20,299 nucleotides of DNA from Bacteroidales bacterium (GTDB taxonomy: Bacteria > Bacteroidota > Bacteroidia > Bacteroidales > Muribaculaceae). The stretch is from NCBI GenBank assembly GCA_004553095.1, contig SFMJ01000017.1, positions 1 to 20,299 on the forward strand, read 5' to 3'. Within the stretch, counting starts at the first letter, position 1; each line of letters opens with the position of its first letter. Under the pieces are notes generated by a model. It was not told the DNA's origin, searched no databases, and worked only from the letters and a program-made list of their open reading frames with translations. Shown piece by piece: positions 1-7,525 of the stretch. Both the position numbers and the translations under genes were made by a program.

Positions 1-22
1 TACCAAATCCTCCGTTCCGAAA

Positions 23-66
23 AATAAAAAGAATGGGTGTTCCACAGAACGCCCATTCTTTTTATT
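23..66. terminator. Bidirectional intrinsic terminator
   Basis: A long inverted repeat has arms at about 23-41 and 48-66, a six-base loop (CCACAG) and one G-U pair. The GC-rich core (GAATGGG / CCCATTC) is flanked by A-runs on the left and T-runs on the right, so either strand would give a hairpin followed by U residues. It could end the minus-strand tRNA-Glu/rpsT transcript or a plus-strand gene lying before the window. The 22 bases to its left are too short to identify. Confidence 0.8.
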
Positions 67-119
67 CAAACAAATCTTGGAGGGTGATTTCATTGTTTAC
101 TATGCCGGAGTGACTTGGT

Positions 120-272
120 GATTTTTCGCCACGAAAGGGTGTTTTAGGGTCTTCGTGGCGGATTATCGGCGATTTTTCGCCACGAAAGGGTGTTTTAGGG
201 TCTTCGTGGCGAATTATCAGTGATTTTTCGCCACAAAGAAGTGTTTTTAGTTGTTCGTGGCGGATTATCGGC
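120..272. repeat. 51-bp tandem repeat, three copies, each with an internal inverted repeat
   Basis: Three head-to-tail units lie at 120-170, 171-221 and 222-272, followed by a decayed start of a fourth at 273-300. Units 1 and 2 are nearly identical and unit 3 is diverged. Each unit contains the inverted pair CGCCACGAA ... TTCGTGGCG, with a 16-base spacer; one A/C mismatch appears in unit 3. At the unit 1/2 junction an alternative small hairpin (GGCGA-TTTT-TCGCC, 168-181) is possible. No reading frame is conserved through the array, so it looks like non-coding structured DNA. Function is unknown. Confidence 0.8.
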
Positions 273-350
273 TGTTTTTCGCCGGTATGGGTGTTGTCGC
301 GGTTCGGAGTCTTTGTTTTAGAGGGCTATCAGTAGGCTCTAAGAAGAGTG

Positions 351-384
351 AAAGCCGGAGTCAGCTTACGCTGACGCCGACTTT
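351..384 (-). terminator. Stem-loop downstream of tRNA-Glu, possible terminator
   Basis: The region folds into a strong hairpin: GTCAGC/GCTGAC closed by a four-base loop, then one mismatch, then a further eight-base arm with one G-U pair. It lies 26 bases beyond the 3' end of the minus-strand tRNA-Glu and could terminate or stabilise that transcript. No clean U-run follows on the minus strand, so the better terminator at 23-66 may do the actual stopping. A weaker stem (TTAGAG/CTCTAA, 319-342) lies next to it. Confidence 0.45.
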
Positions 385-409
385 CGGGGATAGGATGGAT
401 TTGGGGAAG

Positions 410-481
410 TAGCCCATAGCAGAGTCGAACTGCTCTTTAGAGAATGAAAATCTCTCGTCCTAACCGATAGACGAATGGGCC
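410..481 (-). tRNA. tRNA-Glu (anticodon TTC), promoter-distal copy
   Basis: The minus strand folds as a complete 72-base cloverleaf. The acceptor GGCCCAT pairs with ATGGGCT (G1-U72 wobble), the anticodon stem AGAGA/TCTCT encloses the loop TTTTCAT (anticodon TTC), and the T arm is AGCAG-TTCGACT-CTGCT. The discriminator is A, and the bases that follow are CTT, so CCA is not encoded and must be added after transcription. The gene is identical over its whole length to the copy at 843-914. It lies 74 bases beyond the rpsT stop codon and is probably cotranscribed with it. Confidence 0.95.
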
Positions 482-555
482 TACTCAATGTGCTGACGCT
501 GCCTCATCGAGGGGAGTTGAACTCACGACCTCGAGGGGGTCATACACGCTATGCT

Positions 556-810
556 TTAGCCGAGCTTGTTGATGTGCTTAGCGAGACCGCTGCACAAGTT
601 ACCGGCTTTATTCTTCGAGATAATGTTCTTACGACCGAGACGCTGGAGAAGAGCGCTCACCTTGTTGTAAGCTGCTTCAGCCTCAGCCTTGTCAGTCATT
701 TTGCGCACACGACGCACAGCATTTCTCGCTGTCTTTGCCCAGTAACGGTTCTCAAGTCTTCTTTTTTCCGCCTGGCGGATTCTTTTTAATGATGATTTAT
801 GATTTGCCAT
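556..810 (-). CDS. rpsT: 30S ribosomal protein S20
   Basis: This encodes an 84-residue basic protein beginning MANHKSSLKRIRQAEKRR, the characteristic N terminus of bacterial S20, which binds 16S rRNA in the small subunit body. The length matches the family (about 84-90). The open frame extends upstream to 945, but that part runs through the tRNA-Glu gene and has no S20 similarity, so the ATG at 810 is the start. No Shine-Dalgarno sequence is evident, which is usual in Bacteroidetes. It sits between two identical tRNA-Glu genes on the same strand and is probably transcribed from the promoter at 956-987, upstream of the first tRNA, with tRNA processing releasing the mRNA. Confidence 0.96.
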   Translation of the reverse strand: MANHKSSLKRIRQAEKRRLENRYWAKTARNAVRRVRKMTDKAEAEAAYNKVSALLQRLGRKNIISKNKAGNLCSGLAKHINKLG

Positions 811-842
811 CTTAAAAAATCTCTTTTGGTAGTTATTAATGG

Positions 843-914
843 TAGCCCATAGCAGAGTCGAACTGCTCTTTAGAGAATGAAAATCTCTCGTCCTAACCGA
901 TAGACGAATGGGCC
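843..914 (-). tRNA. tRNA-Glu (anticodon TTC), promoter-proximal copy
   Basis: This is a second complete tRNA-Glu, identical across all 72 bases to the copy at 410-481. Here the discriminator A is followed by CCA in the genome (840-842, minus strand), unlike the other copy. The CCA may be coincidental, because the first tRNA lacks it. The gene lies 32 bases upstream of the rpsT start and about 40 bases downstream of a strong Bacteroidetes promoter, so it should head the tRNA-rpsT-tRNA transcript. Confidence 0.95.
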
Positions 915-955
915 ACAAATCTGCAACTGCACAACTCCGGCGCATTTTGCGACTG

Positions 956-987
956 CAAAAGTAGTAATTTTTTTCTTTTTAACCAAA
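956..987 (-). promoter_or_regulatory. Bacteroidetes housekeeping promoter for tRNA-Glu/rpsT
   Basis: On the minus strand, TTTG (984-987) is followed after exactly 20 bases by TACTTTTG (956-963), a perfect match to the Bacteroidetes -33/-7 consensus TTTG / TAnnTTTG. Transcription should begin near 950, about 35 bases before the tRNA. Confidence 0.78.
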
Positions 988-1118
988 TCTTTCTGATTTT
1001 TTATTAAAATTTCGTGATTTTCTCTCTATTTTGTTGTAAATTTGTGTGCTTGGAGTCGTGTTCTCTCCCATTTTTGCTTCTTGACTCCATATTTTGTATA
1101 TAAGAAATTAATTTTTCT

Positions 1119-2597
1119 ATGACACTAAAATATGCATCTACGTTGCTGTTGGGGGCTCTAATGACGCTCACCGGCATCACAGCCCGGGCCGAGTGGAATG
1201 ATTCGATCCGCTATCGCGCCGAGATCGGCACCACCATAGCCGGGGGTCAAAACAACCCTCTATGGCTCAACGCCAATCGTTATGGCTTCTCGAGTACAAA
1301 ACGTAATAATCTATGGCTCCGTCTCGCCGCCTTCAAGGATATGGATGAGGAGAAGCCCTTCTCCTGGGGCGCCGGCATCGATATGGGTGTCGCCTATCGC
1401 TTCGAGTCGATCTTCATGCCTCAGCAACTATATGCAGAGGTGAGATATCGCTGTCTCGACCTCTTGGTGGGCGCCAAGGAGATCAATGATGGCTTCGTGT
1501 GCCAAGACCTTTCCTCCGGATCGCTGACCCAGGGATGGAATGCTCGCCCTATACCCCAGGTGAGACTCGGCGTGTTCGATTATGCCAATGTGTGGGGGTG
1601 CAAGGAGATGTTTGCCATGAAGGGCTATATCGCTTACGGTATGTTTACCGACAACTGGTGGGTGAAGCGTTGGGCCAACCCCGAGTATAGTTATGCTCTG
1701 AACACGCTCTATTGCTCGCGCGCCCTCTATTTCCGCTTCGGCAATGCCCGCAAATTCCCCCTCGAGGGTGAACTCGGTATCGTGGTCGATTCGCAGTTTG
1801 GCGGCAAGACCTGGAACCAGGATGGCAATAAGACGTGGATCAAGAACCCCACCGACTTCAAGGCTTGGGTGAGAGCAATGATACCTCTCGCAGCCGGCGA
1901 TGATAATGTAATCGGTGGCGAAAGGTATAATGTCGAGGGTAATTTCTTGGGCAATTGGAGCATGTCGCTCAAATGGGAAGACCCGAGCGGATGGATGGTC
2001 CGTCTATATTACCAGCATTTCTTCGAAGACCATTCGATGCTCTTTATGGAATATCCGCGCCACGACGGGCTGTATGGCGTGCATGGCCGCCTGCCGAAGA
2101 ATCCTTTCGTTTCCGAAGTCCTCTATGAGTATCTATATGCAAAAGATCAGTCAGGACCCGTATATTGGGATCATACCGATAATATCAATTATCAGATCTC
2201 GGGCCGCGATGAGTATTACGACCACTATATCTTCAATGGCTGGCAGCACTGGGGGCAACCGATCGCCAATCCTCTCTTCACAGCCCCTCTCTATAACGAC
2301 AACCATCGGATGTATCTACTCTCCACTCGCATCCGCGCCCATCATCTGGGTTTCAAGGGTGATCCTACCGACCAACTCTCCTATCGCGTGCTCCTCTCCC
2401 ATACTCGCAGCTGGGGAACATATTATGTCCCCTTCACCGACCCCAAGAGCAACTTCAGCTGGCTCGCCGAACTGAAATATCATCCCAAGAAACTGAAAGG
2501 TTGGGAAGCCTCTTTCTCTTTGGCGGCTGATCATGGCTCGCTGTTGGGAAATTCTTTCGGCGGTATGCTGTCGATAGCCAAGACCGGATGGTTCTAA
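1119..2597 (+). CDS. Wzi-family capsule assembly outer-membrane protein
   Basis: This 492-residue protein has a clear signal peptide (residues 1-24, ending ITARA before EWNDS). The mature part is rich in aromatic residues and alternates polar and hydrophobic stretches (for example WLRLAAFKDMDEEKPFSWG and SYRVLLSHTRSWGTYY), as expected of a large beta-barrel. The opening RYRAEIGTTIAGGQNNPLWL and overall length match the Bacteroidetes Wzi family, relatives of the E. coli lectin barrel that holds capsule at the surface. A role in attaching or assembling surface polysaccharide is inferred. A flippase and two glycosyltransferases occur elsewhere in the window but not in the same operon. A candidate -7 element TAAATTTG lies at 1037-1044, with only a weak -33 (TTCG). 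The start chosen is the first ATG giving a full signal peptide. Confidence 0.8.
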   Translation: MTLKYASTLLLGALMTLTGITARAEWNDSIRYRAEIGTTIAGGQNNPLWLNANRYGFSSTKRNNLWLRLAAFKDMDEEKPFSWGAGIDMGVAYRFESIFMPQQLYAEVRYRCLDLLVGAKEINDGFVCQDLSSGSLTQGWNARPIPQVRLGVFDYANVWGCKEMFAMKGYIAYGMFTDNWWVKRWANPEYSYALNTLYCSRALYFRFGNARKFPLEGELGIVVDSQFGGKTWNQDGNKTWIKNPTDFKAWVRAMIPLAAGDDNVIGGERYNVEGNFLGNWSMSLKWEDPSGWMVRLYYQHFFEDHSMLFMEYPRHDGLYGVHGRLPKNPFVSEVLYEYLYAKDQSGPVYWDHTDNINYQISGRDEYYDHYIFNGWQHWGQPIANPLFTAPLYNDNHRMYLLSTRIRAHHLGFKGDPTDQLSYRVLLSHTRSWGTYYVPFTDPKSNFSWLAELKYHPKKLKGWEASFSLAADHGSLLGNSFGGMLSIAKTGWF

Positions 2598-2680
2598 TGA
2601 TTAATAATTAATGCATAATGCATAATTTGATGCTTGATGCTAATTTGTTTCTTAATTTGTAATTTTTACTACATCTGACT

Positions 2681-3094
2681 ATGCGTAAGTCCTTATACAT
2701 AATATTACTCACGATAGTGGCGGTGTTGACGCTCTCATCATTCGGGTGCAGCCGCTATTCCCACAATGGCAAGATCGATGGCTATTGGCAGATATCCACC
2801 ATCACCTATAAGGGGAGCAACGAGATATCCACTCCCAAGACGCTCTTCATCTGCATCCAGATCGAATTGCTGCAACTCGACAATCCGGCACCCTCTCCCA
2901 AGCGCACCGGTGTGATCTCCTACGACAAGAAGGCAGATATCCTGAGCGTCGATTTCCGCAATGGTCCGACCGACGAGGAGCTCTACCCCTTTGGTTTTAC
3001 TGCCAATCCCTGTGTGCTGAAGGTGGTGAGTGCCACCGGCTCGAAGATGGTACTCGAATCGGATATAGCCACCATCGAGTGTCGTAAATTTTAA
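2681..3094 (+). CDS. Small lipoprotein, lipocalin-like
   Basis: This is a 137-residue protein with a lipoprotein signal: a hydrophobic stretch at residues 5-20 and a probable lipobox SFGC with the lipidated cysteine at residue 23. The mature part begins SRYSHNGKIDGYWQISTIT; a GxW motif followed by several short predicted beta strands resembles the lipocalin-like domains common in small Bacteroidetes lipoproteins. No ligand or partner can be named. It lies 83 bases after the Wzi-family gene and 57 bases before ruvB on the same strand. The AT-rich spacer before it contains three copies of TAATTTG (2623, 2641, 2653), which could include promoter elements. The cysteine is not followed by the acidic residues typical of surface-exported Bacteroidetes lipoproteins, so a periplasmic location is as likely. 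Confidence 0.65.
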   Translation: MRKSLYIILLTIVAVLTLSSFGCSRYSHNGKIDGYWQISTITYKGSNEISTPKTLFICIQIELLQLDNPAPSPKRTGVISYDKKADILSVDFRNGPTDEELYPFGFTANPCVLKVVSATGSKMVLESDIATIECRKF

Positions 3095-3102
3095 TCATAC
3101 AC

Positions 3103-3116
3103 GGTTCGCAAGAACC
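3103..3116 (+). other. Short GNRA-capped hairpin before ruvB
   Basis: GGTTC-GCAA-GAACC forms a perfect five-base-pair stem with a GCAA tetraloop between the lipoprotein stop and the ruvB start. No U-run follows, so it is more likely an mRNA structural element than a terminator. Confidence 0.35.
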
Positions 3117-3151
3117 ATCTACAATAATTCTACACCGATCGAATCAACATC

Positions 3152-4204
3152 ATGGCAGACGATTTCGATATAAGACAAAACCGCATGAAGCCTGACGGCG
3201 CTGAGAGCGACATCGAGAAGGCATTGCGCCCCCTCTCCTTTGCCGACTTCACCGGTCAGGCGCAGATTATAGACAATTTGAGCGTATTCGTGGCGGCAGC
3301 CCGCATGCGAGGGGAGGCCCTCGACCACACCCTGCTGCATGGCCCTCCGGGGCTCGGCAAGACCACCCTCTCCAACATCATAGCCAACGAGTTGGGGGTC
3401 GGATTTAAGACCACCTCCGGGCCGGTGCTCGACAAGCCGGGCGATCTGGCAGGCATCTTGATGTCGTTGGAGCCTCACGATGTGCTCTTCATCGACGAGA
3501 TCCACCGTCTACACCCGGTCGTAGAGGAATATCTCTACTCAGCTATGGAGGATTTCCGCATCGACATCCTCTTGGACAAGGGCCCGGGAGCGAAGTCTGT
3601 GCAACTCTCCATCGCTCCCTTCACGCTGGTGGGGGCCACGACCCGGTCGGGGAGTCTGACAGCGCCGTTGCGAGCTCGCTTCGGCATACAGTGTCACCTG
3701 GAATATTACGATCATGCCCTCTTGCTGACCATCGTGAAGCGATCGGCGCGGCTTCTGTGCATCGGCATCGATGATGATGCCGCCCGCGAGATAGCACTCC
3801 GCAGCCGTGGCACTCCGCGTGTCGCCAACTCGTTGCTGCGCCGTGTGCGAGATTTCGCAATGGTGCGCGGTTCGGGACATATCGACCTCCCCATCGCTCG
3901 CACTGCCCTCGAAGCACTCAATATCGACCGATATGGTCTCGACCTGATCGACAATCGTATCCTGCTGACCATCATCGATAAGTTCAAGGGTGGCCCGGTG
4001 GGTCTCACCACCATCGCCACTGCCATCGGCGAAGATGCCGGCACCATCGAAGAGGTCTACGAACCCTTCCTGATCAAGGAGGGCTTCTTGAAACGCACTC
4101 CTCGCGGTCGCGAAGTCACCGAATTGGCCTACCGGCATCTGGGACGCCTCGGCGAGTACCACAATCCGGCATCGATACCGGGACTCTTCGACGAAGAGGA
4201 GTAA
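3152..4204 (+). CDS. ruvB: Holliday junction branch migration helicase RuvB
   Basis: RuvB is the hexameric AAA+ motor that, with RuvA, drives branch migration of Holliday junctions before RuvC cleavage. The 350-residue product carries all the expected motifs: Walker A GPPGLGKT (64-71), Walker B LFIDEIHR with D115-E116, sensor 1 GATTR (161-165), the arginine-finger segment LRARFG (R174), sensor 2 GTPRVAN near 220, and a C-terminal winged-helix region ending RGREVTELAYRHLG that contacts DNA. Length is normal for the family (about 330-350). The ATG at 3152 gives the usual short acidic N terminus. No ruvA or ruvC is in the window. The gene lies between a lipoprotein and a flippase gene on the same strand, with 92 bases to the latter. 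Confidence 0.97.
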   Translation: MADDFDIRQNRMKPDGAESDIEKALRPLSFADFTGQAQIIDNLSVFVAAARMRGEALDHTLLHGPPGLGKTTLSNIIANELGVGFKTTSGPVLDKPGDLAGILMSLEPHDVLFIDEIHRLHPVVEEYLYSAMEDFRIDILLDKGPGAKSVQLSIAPFTLVGATTRSGSLTAPLRARFGIQCHLEYYDHALLLTIVKRSARLLCIGIDDDAAREIALRSRGTPRVANSLLRRVRDFAMVRGSGHIDLPIARTALEALNIDRYGLDLIDNRILLTIIDKFKGGPVGLTTIATAIGEDAGTIEEVYEPFLIKEGFLKRTPRGREVTELAYRHLGRLGEYHNPASIPGLFDEEE

Positions 4205-4296
4205 ATCGAAGGTGGGCAGTCATATACCGTCACCTGCCTTTCAGGAACATATTACAAAACTAACAAAACACGTGATTAATCTATAGATAAAAAATC

Positions 4297-5790
4297 ATGG
4301 CGGGTATTAAAACATTGGTCAAAGAGACCGCCGTATATGGTCTCAGCAGCATCCTGGGGAGATTCCTTAATTGGTGTCTTGTTCCCCTCTATGTCTATCT
4401 CTTCCCGACCCAGGAATATGGCATCGTGAGTTATCTCTATAGCTTCACGGCTGTGGCTCTCGTAGTGCTCAATTATGGTATGGAGACCGGCTTCTTCCGT
4501 TTCGCCAACAAGGAGGAAGATCCGGAGCGAGTCTACACCACATCGCTGATCTCGGTGGGCTCGACATCGTTGGCGTTCATCATCCTTCTGACGCTGCTAT
4601 TGGCGCCGATCTCGAATGTGATGCTCTTGCCACAACATTCGCTCTATGTCTGGCTATTGGGAGTGACGGTGGCTATCGATGCCTTCTCCAATCTTCCCTT
4701 CGCCTATCTGCGATACAAGAAACTGGCATTTCGCTTTGCCGGCATCAAGTTGCTGAATGTGGCACTCAACATCAGTCTGAACATCTTCTTCCTCTTGGTG
4801 TGTCCATGGATGGTGGAACATGCCGAATGGCTGATCGGCTGGTTTTACACGCCGATGGGTGGGGAGGCCTTCGGCATCGGATGGATCTTTGTCGCCAACA
4901 TCATCTCCTCGCTGGTGGTATTGCTCTGTCTATTGCCTCAACTCACGGGTCGTCGCTATCGCTTCAGCGGTTCGCTCTTGCGTCAAATGCTCCGCTATAG
5001 CTGGCCACTGCTCATCTTGGGTGTTGCCGGCATCTTGAGTCAGAATATGGGGCAGATCATTATCCCCTATCTCTTCAAGGGGGAAGATGAGGCAGCACGC
5101 TCGATGGTGGGCATATATGGTGCCAATATCAAGATTGCCATCGTGATGGTGATGTTCACCCAGGCATTCCGCTATGCCTACGAGCCCTTCATTTTCGCTC
5201 GTGCCAAGGAGGGGGGCGATGATAAGAAGCAGGCATATAGCGATGCGATGAAATTCTTCGTTATCTTCGGCCTCTTCATCTTCTTGGGAGTGATGTATTT
5301 TCTCCCGATTTTGAAGCATTTCGTATCACCCGCCTACTGGCCGGGGCTTCAGGTAGTGCCGATCATGATGATCGCCGAGCTCTGTTTCGGCGTCTTTTTC
5401 AATCTCTCCTTGTGGTATAAACTCACCGACCGCACCGAGTGGGGAATGTATCTCTCGCTAACATGCTTCGTGCTGATGTTGGTGCTCAATATCTGGCTGG
5501 TGCGCTCGATCGGCATACCTGATGGCTATCTGGGTTCGGCATGGGCTGCATTGGGCAGTTATTTCTCGGTGATGGTGATCTCCTATTTCGCAGGACAACA
5601 TTATTATCCTATCGACTATCCAGTGAAGCGATTGGTGCTCTATACGCTGCTCACGCTGCTGCTTTACGGCGTCGGGATGGGGGCAGAGCGATTCCTCCCG
5701 ATGTGGGGCACATACATGGTGAGAGTGGCGATGCTGATACTCTATATAGGCATAGTGGCAAGATATGAGAAGATCCCCTTACACAGATAA
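4297..5790 (+). CDS. Polysaccharide flippase (MATE/PST superfamily, Wzx-like)
   Basis: This 497-residue, strongly hydrophobic protein has about 12-14 predicted membrane segments spread along its whole length. The start MAGIKTLVKETAVYGLSSIL, with GRFLNWCLVPLYVYLFP soon after, is typical of Bacteroidetes lipopolysaccharide/O-antigen flippases of the polysaccharide transporter family. Such proteins turn lipid-linked glycans across the inner membrane for lipopolysaccharide, capsule or related glycan assembly; the substrate here cannot be read from the sequence. It is the last gene of the plus-strand block and ends 20 bases before a strong convergent terminator. It stands alone rather than in a glycan cluster, as is common for the core copy in Bacteroidales. 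A murein lipid II flippase role is less likely, because the sequence resembles PST rather than MurJ proteins. Confidence 0.85.
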   Translation: MAGIKTLVKETAVYGLSSILGRFLNWCLVPLYVYLFPTQEYGIVSYLYSFTAVALVVLNYGMETGFFRFANKEEDPERVYTTSLISVGSTSLAFIILLTLLLAPISNVMLLPQHSLYVWLLGVTVAIDAFSNLPFAYLRYKKLAFRFAGIKLLNVALNISLNIFFLLVCPWMVEHAEWLIGWFYTPMGGEAFGIGWIFVANIISSLVVLLCLLPQLTGRRYRFSGSLLRQMLRYSWPLLILGVAGILSQNMGQIIIPYLFKGEDEAARSMVGIYGANIKIAIVMVMFTQAFRYAYEPFIFARAKEGGDDKKQAYSDAMKFFVIFGLFIFLGVMYFLPILKHFVSPAYWPGLQVVPIMMIAELCFGVFFNLSLWYKLTDRTEWGMYLSLTCFVLMLVLNIWLVRSIGIPDGYLGSAWAALGSYFSVMVISYFAGQHYYPIDYPVKRLVLYTLLTLLLYGVGMGAERFLPMWGTYMVRVAMLILYIGIVARYEKIPLHR

Positions 5791-5810
5791 GATGAAGCAA
5801 TTATAAGAAT

Positions 5811-5851
5811 AATAATAAGAGCGCATTCGTATGGAACGCGCTCTTATTATT
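5811..5851. terminator. Bidirectional terminator built from two inverted copies of a dispersed motif
   Basis: The arms AATAATAAGAGCGC and GCGCTCTTATTATT are perfectly complementary (14 bp) and extend inward with TTC/GAA across one A/C mismatch to a GTATG loop. T-runs leave both ends, which suits its position between the convergent flippase and TPR genes. The right arm contains the exact 14-mer GGAACGCGCTCTTA (5833-5846) that recurs at 16409 and 20134; the left arm is its near-perfect inverse. Confidence 0.85.
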
Positions 5852-5878
5852 TTGTCATCACACTACTGCCGAGTCAGA

Positions 5879-7402
5879 TTACTCGGGGCGTTTGAGTTGG
5901 ACTGCACGCCAGCTCCATTGGTCGCGCTTGATATTGTAGTAAGGCACGGAGATTACCTCGAAGATATCGCCCGAGCGGAAGTCTGCGGGGAGCATCTTGG
6001 CGTCGATATATACATCTCCTACGAAAGTAAACGACTGGCCGAGACGGAGAGTCACTTCGAGCGTCTCCTTGCGGAAGAGTTTGCCGGCGTAAGGAGTGAA
6101 ATCCACCACACGTCGGATAGTGCAGAAAGTGGCAGGTTTGCCTACCGGGATATCGCCGTTGAATCGTACGGCATAGATCTGATTTTCCACGAAATTTTCC
6201 TTGCTCTTCTTGATCGAGAAATAGCCGTTGCGACGATCCTCGGTAACGAATCCGCACACCTGCTTCTGATGGTTGATATGCGAGATGAGGACACCGACTT
6301 CGGGGATATCTCCATAGAAGAAGTCTTCAGCCAGGTCGCAGTGAGCGCGATAGAAGGGGACATTGTTGGCAGAAGGCACCGTCGACTGATACCATTGCTG
6401 GCGTGTGATCTCATCGACATTCTGGGGGATATTCCAGCCCTTCTTGGTGTGGATGGCGATGATGTCATCAAATTCGCGACGTGCCTCGGGATAATTGCCG
6501 AAATAATACATCAGCACACCGGCGGCAGCCTTCACCTTGACCAGGAAAGAGGGATCGGAAGGGCATGTCAATGCCTTGCAATAGCAAGAGAGTTTCGCCT
6601 TATCGTCGTCGATCAGTTCGGCAAGCATCGACCAGGACCAGAACTCCTTGGGGCGTTGCTTCACGAACTCGCGAGCGGCAGTGCGAGCCTCGTTCATCAT
6701 GCCGAGAGCCTTATAAATCTTGGCACGATAGTAGTTCAGATTCTTGATGTCGGGATGATCAGTCACGAACTGTGTAAGATTGTCGGCAAAAGCCACTGCC
6801 TCCTGCACATGCTCCCCCTTGGCGATCTTAATGAGCAACACCTTGACGTATGCGCTGAGCACTCGCTCGGCAAGTGAGATCATCCAGTGACCATTCGCCA
6901 AAAGCACCTTCTTGAAATCCTCCTCAAGAAGATTTTCCAAGCCCCACCATTCCACCATTTGTGCCAAGCCCTGCCATACATTCCCGTTGACCTCCTTGAC
7001 TTTCAAGAAGGCATCAAGCAATACGGAATAGTAGCGATGGGGCGCCAGGAAATCAACACTCGTCACAGCGTCAAAGATCCTGTCGATCATGGCGGTGTTC
7101 AATCTTTCGTCGTTGGCATACTTCGTCGTAAAACCACGCACCACCCATGAGATCTTATGGTTCATCTCATGCTCGTCGACTGCCTCAAGATGGAGATCTG
7201 CATATTCTCTGATCAACCTGCATAACTCAGGAACATCCATCTGATCGGTTGCAAGTTCCATCATCCCTTTCAGACAATAAGCCATCGATATACGAGCAAA
7301 CTTATCGTCGGGATTCGATTTCAAAATAACTGAGCATTCTTTATACGCTCGACTCAAATCTCCGGTTTTCCTCAACTCGGTAATTTCTTTTATGGTCAAC
7401 AT
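5879..7402 (-). CDS. TPR-like protein with two C-terminal OB/cold-shock-like domains
   Basis: This 507-residue soluble protein has no signal peptide or membrane segment. Residues 1 to about 345 are helical with TPR-like repeats (for example GDLSRAYKECSVILKSNPDD at 14-33 and RAKIYKALGMMNEARTAARE at 226-245). The C-terminal third contains two short beta-rich segments, about 366-433 (ISHINHQKQVCGFVTEDR, GYFSIKKSK) and 436-504 (YAGKLFRK, FVGDVYIDAKML, GDIFEV). These read like successive OB or cold-shock-type folds that could bind nucleic acid. This resembles stand-alone TPR/OB modules known from some prokaryotic conflict systems (TOTE type), recalled from memory and uncertain. No nuclease, helicase or primase partner is nearby. 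Candidate -7 elements TATCTTTG (7437-7444) and TATATTTG (7492-7499) precede it, neither with a good -33. Function unknown. Confidence 0.6.
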   Translation of the reverse strand: MLTIKEITELRKTGDLSRAYKECSVILKSNPDDKFARISMAYCLKGMMELATDQMDVPELCRLIREYADLHLEAVDEHEMNHKISWVVRGFTTKYANDERLNTAMIDRIFDAVTSVDFLAPHRYYSVLLDAFLKVKEVNGNVWQGLAQMVEWWGLENLLEEDFKKVLLANGHWMISLAERVLSAYVKVLLIKIAKGEHVQEAVAFADNLTQFVTDHPDIKNLNYYRAKIYKALGMMNEARTAAREFVKQRPKEFWSWSMLAELIDDDKAKLSCYCKALTCPSDPSFLVKVKAAAGVLMYYFGNYPEARREFDDIIAIHTKKGWNIPQNVDEITRQQWYQSTVPSANNVPFYRAHCDLAEDFFYGDIPEVGVLISHINHQKQVCGFVTEDRRNGYFSIKKSKENFVENQIYAVRFNGDIPVGKPATFCTIRRVVDFTPYAGKLFRKETLEVTLRLGQSFTFVGDVYIDAKMLPADFRSGDIFEVISVPYYNIKRDQWSWRAVQLKRPE

Positions 7403-7428
7403 ATATACAAAAAAAACATAAAGAACAC

Positions 7429-7445
7429 GTATCTTTCAAAGATAC
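7429..7445. promoter_or_regulatory. 17-base palindrome overlapping a -7-like element
   Basis: GTATCTTTCAAAGATAC is a perfect 8+1+8 palindrome 27 bases upstream of the TPR/OB gene start. On the minus strand it contains TATCTTTG, a match to the Bacteroidetes -7 box. It could be an operator overlapping a promoter, but no TTTG lies at the right distance upstream. Confidence 0.35.
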
Positions 7446-7525
7446 ATATAATAGATACTATTCTTAATTATATAAAACACACAAATATAGAATTTTTTTC
7501 TCTAAAAAACAATCTTTTTTGATAA

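Noticed and set aside
1..22. Possible 3' end of a tRNA or other RNA gene at the left edge
   Set aside because: Only 22 bases before the terminator; the T-loop pattern is not convincing and nothing upstream is visible.
120..300. CRISPR array or integron attC array
   Set aside because: Units abut directly with no unique spacers, there is no cas or integrase gene, and attC landmarks are absent; it is a plain tandem repeat.
3539..4162. Minus-strand frames opposite ruvB
   Set aside because: RuvB motifs are complete on the plus strand, so these are shadows.
4269..4274. CACGTG core upstream of the flippase as a second parS
   Set aside because: Only the six-base core matches; the flanks do not fit the TGTTNC/GNAACA arms.
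4205..4296. Terminator between ruvB and the flippase
   Set aside because: GGCAG/CTGCC and GGTG/CACC can pair only as competing, interrupted stems and no T-run follows.
5831..6877. 348-codon open frame on the plus strand opposite the TPR/OB gene
   Set aside because: It is antisense to a better-supported gene, has no recognisable family motifs, and begins inside the terminator hairpin; long antisense frames are expected from the codon bias here.
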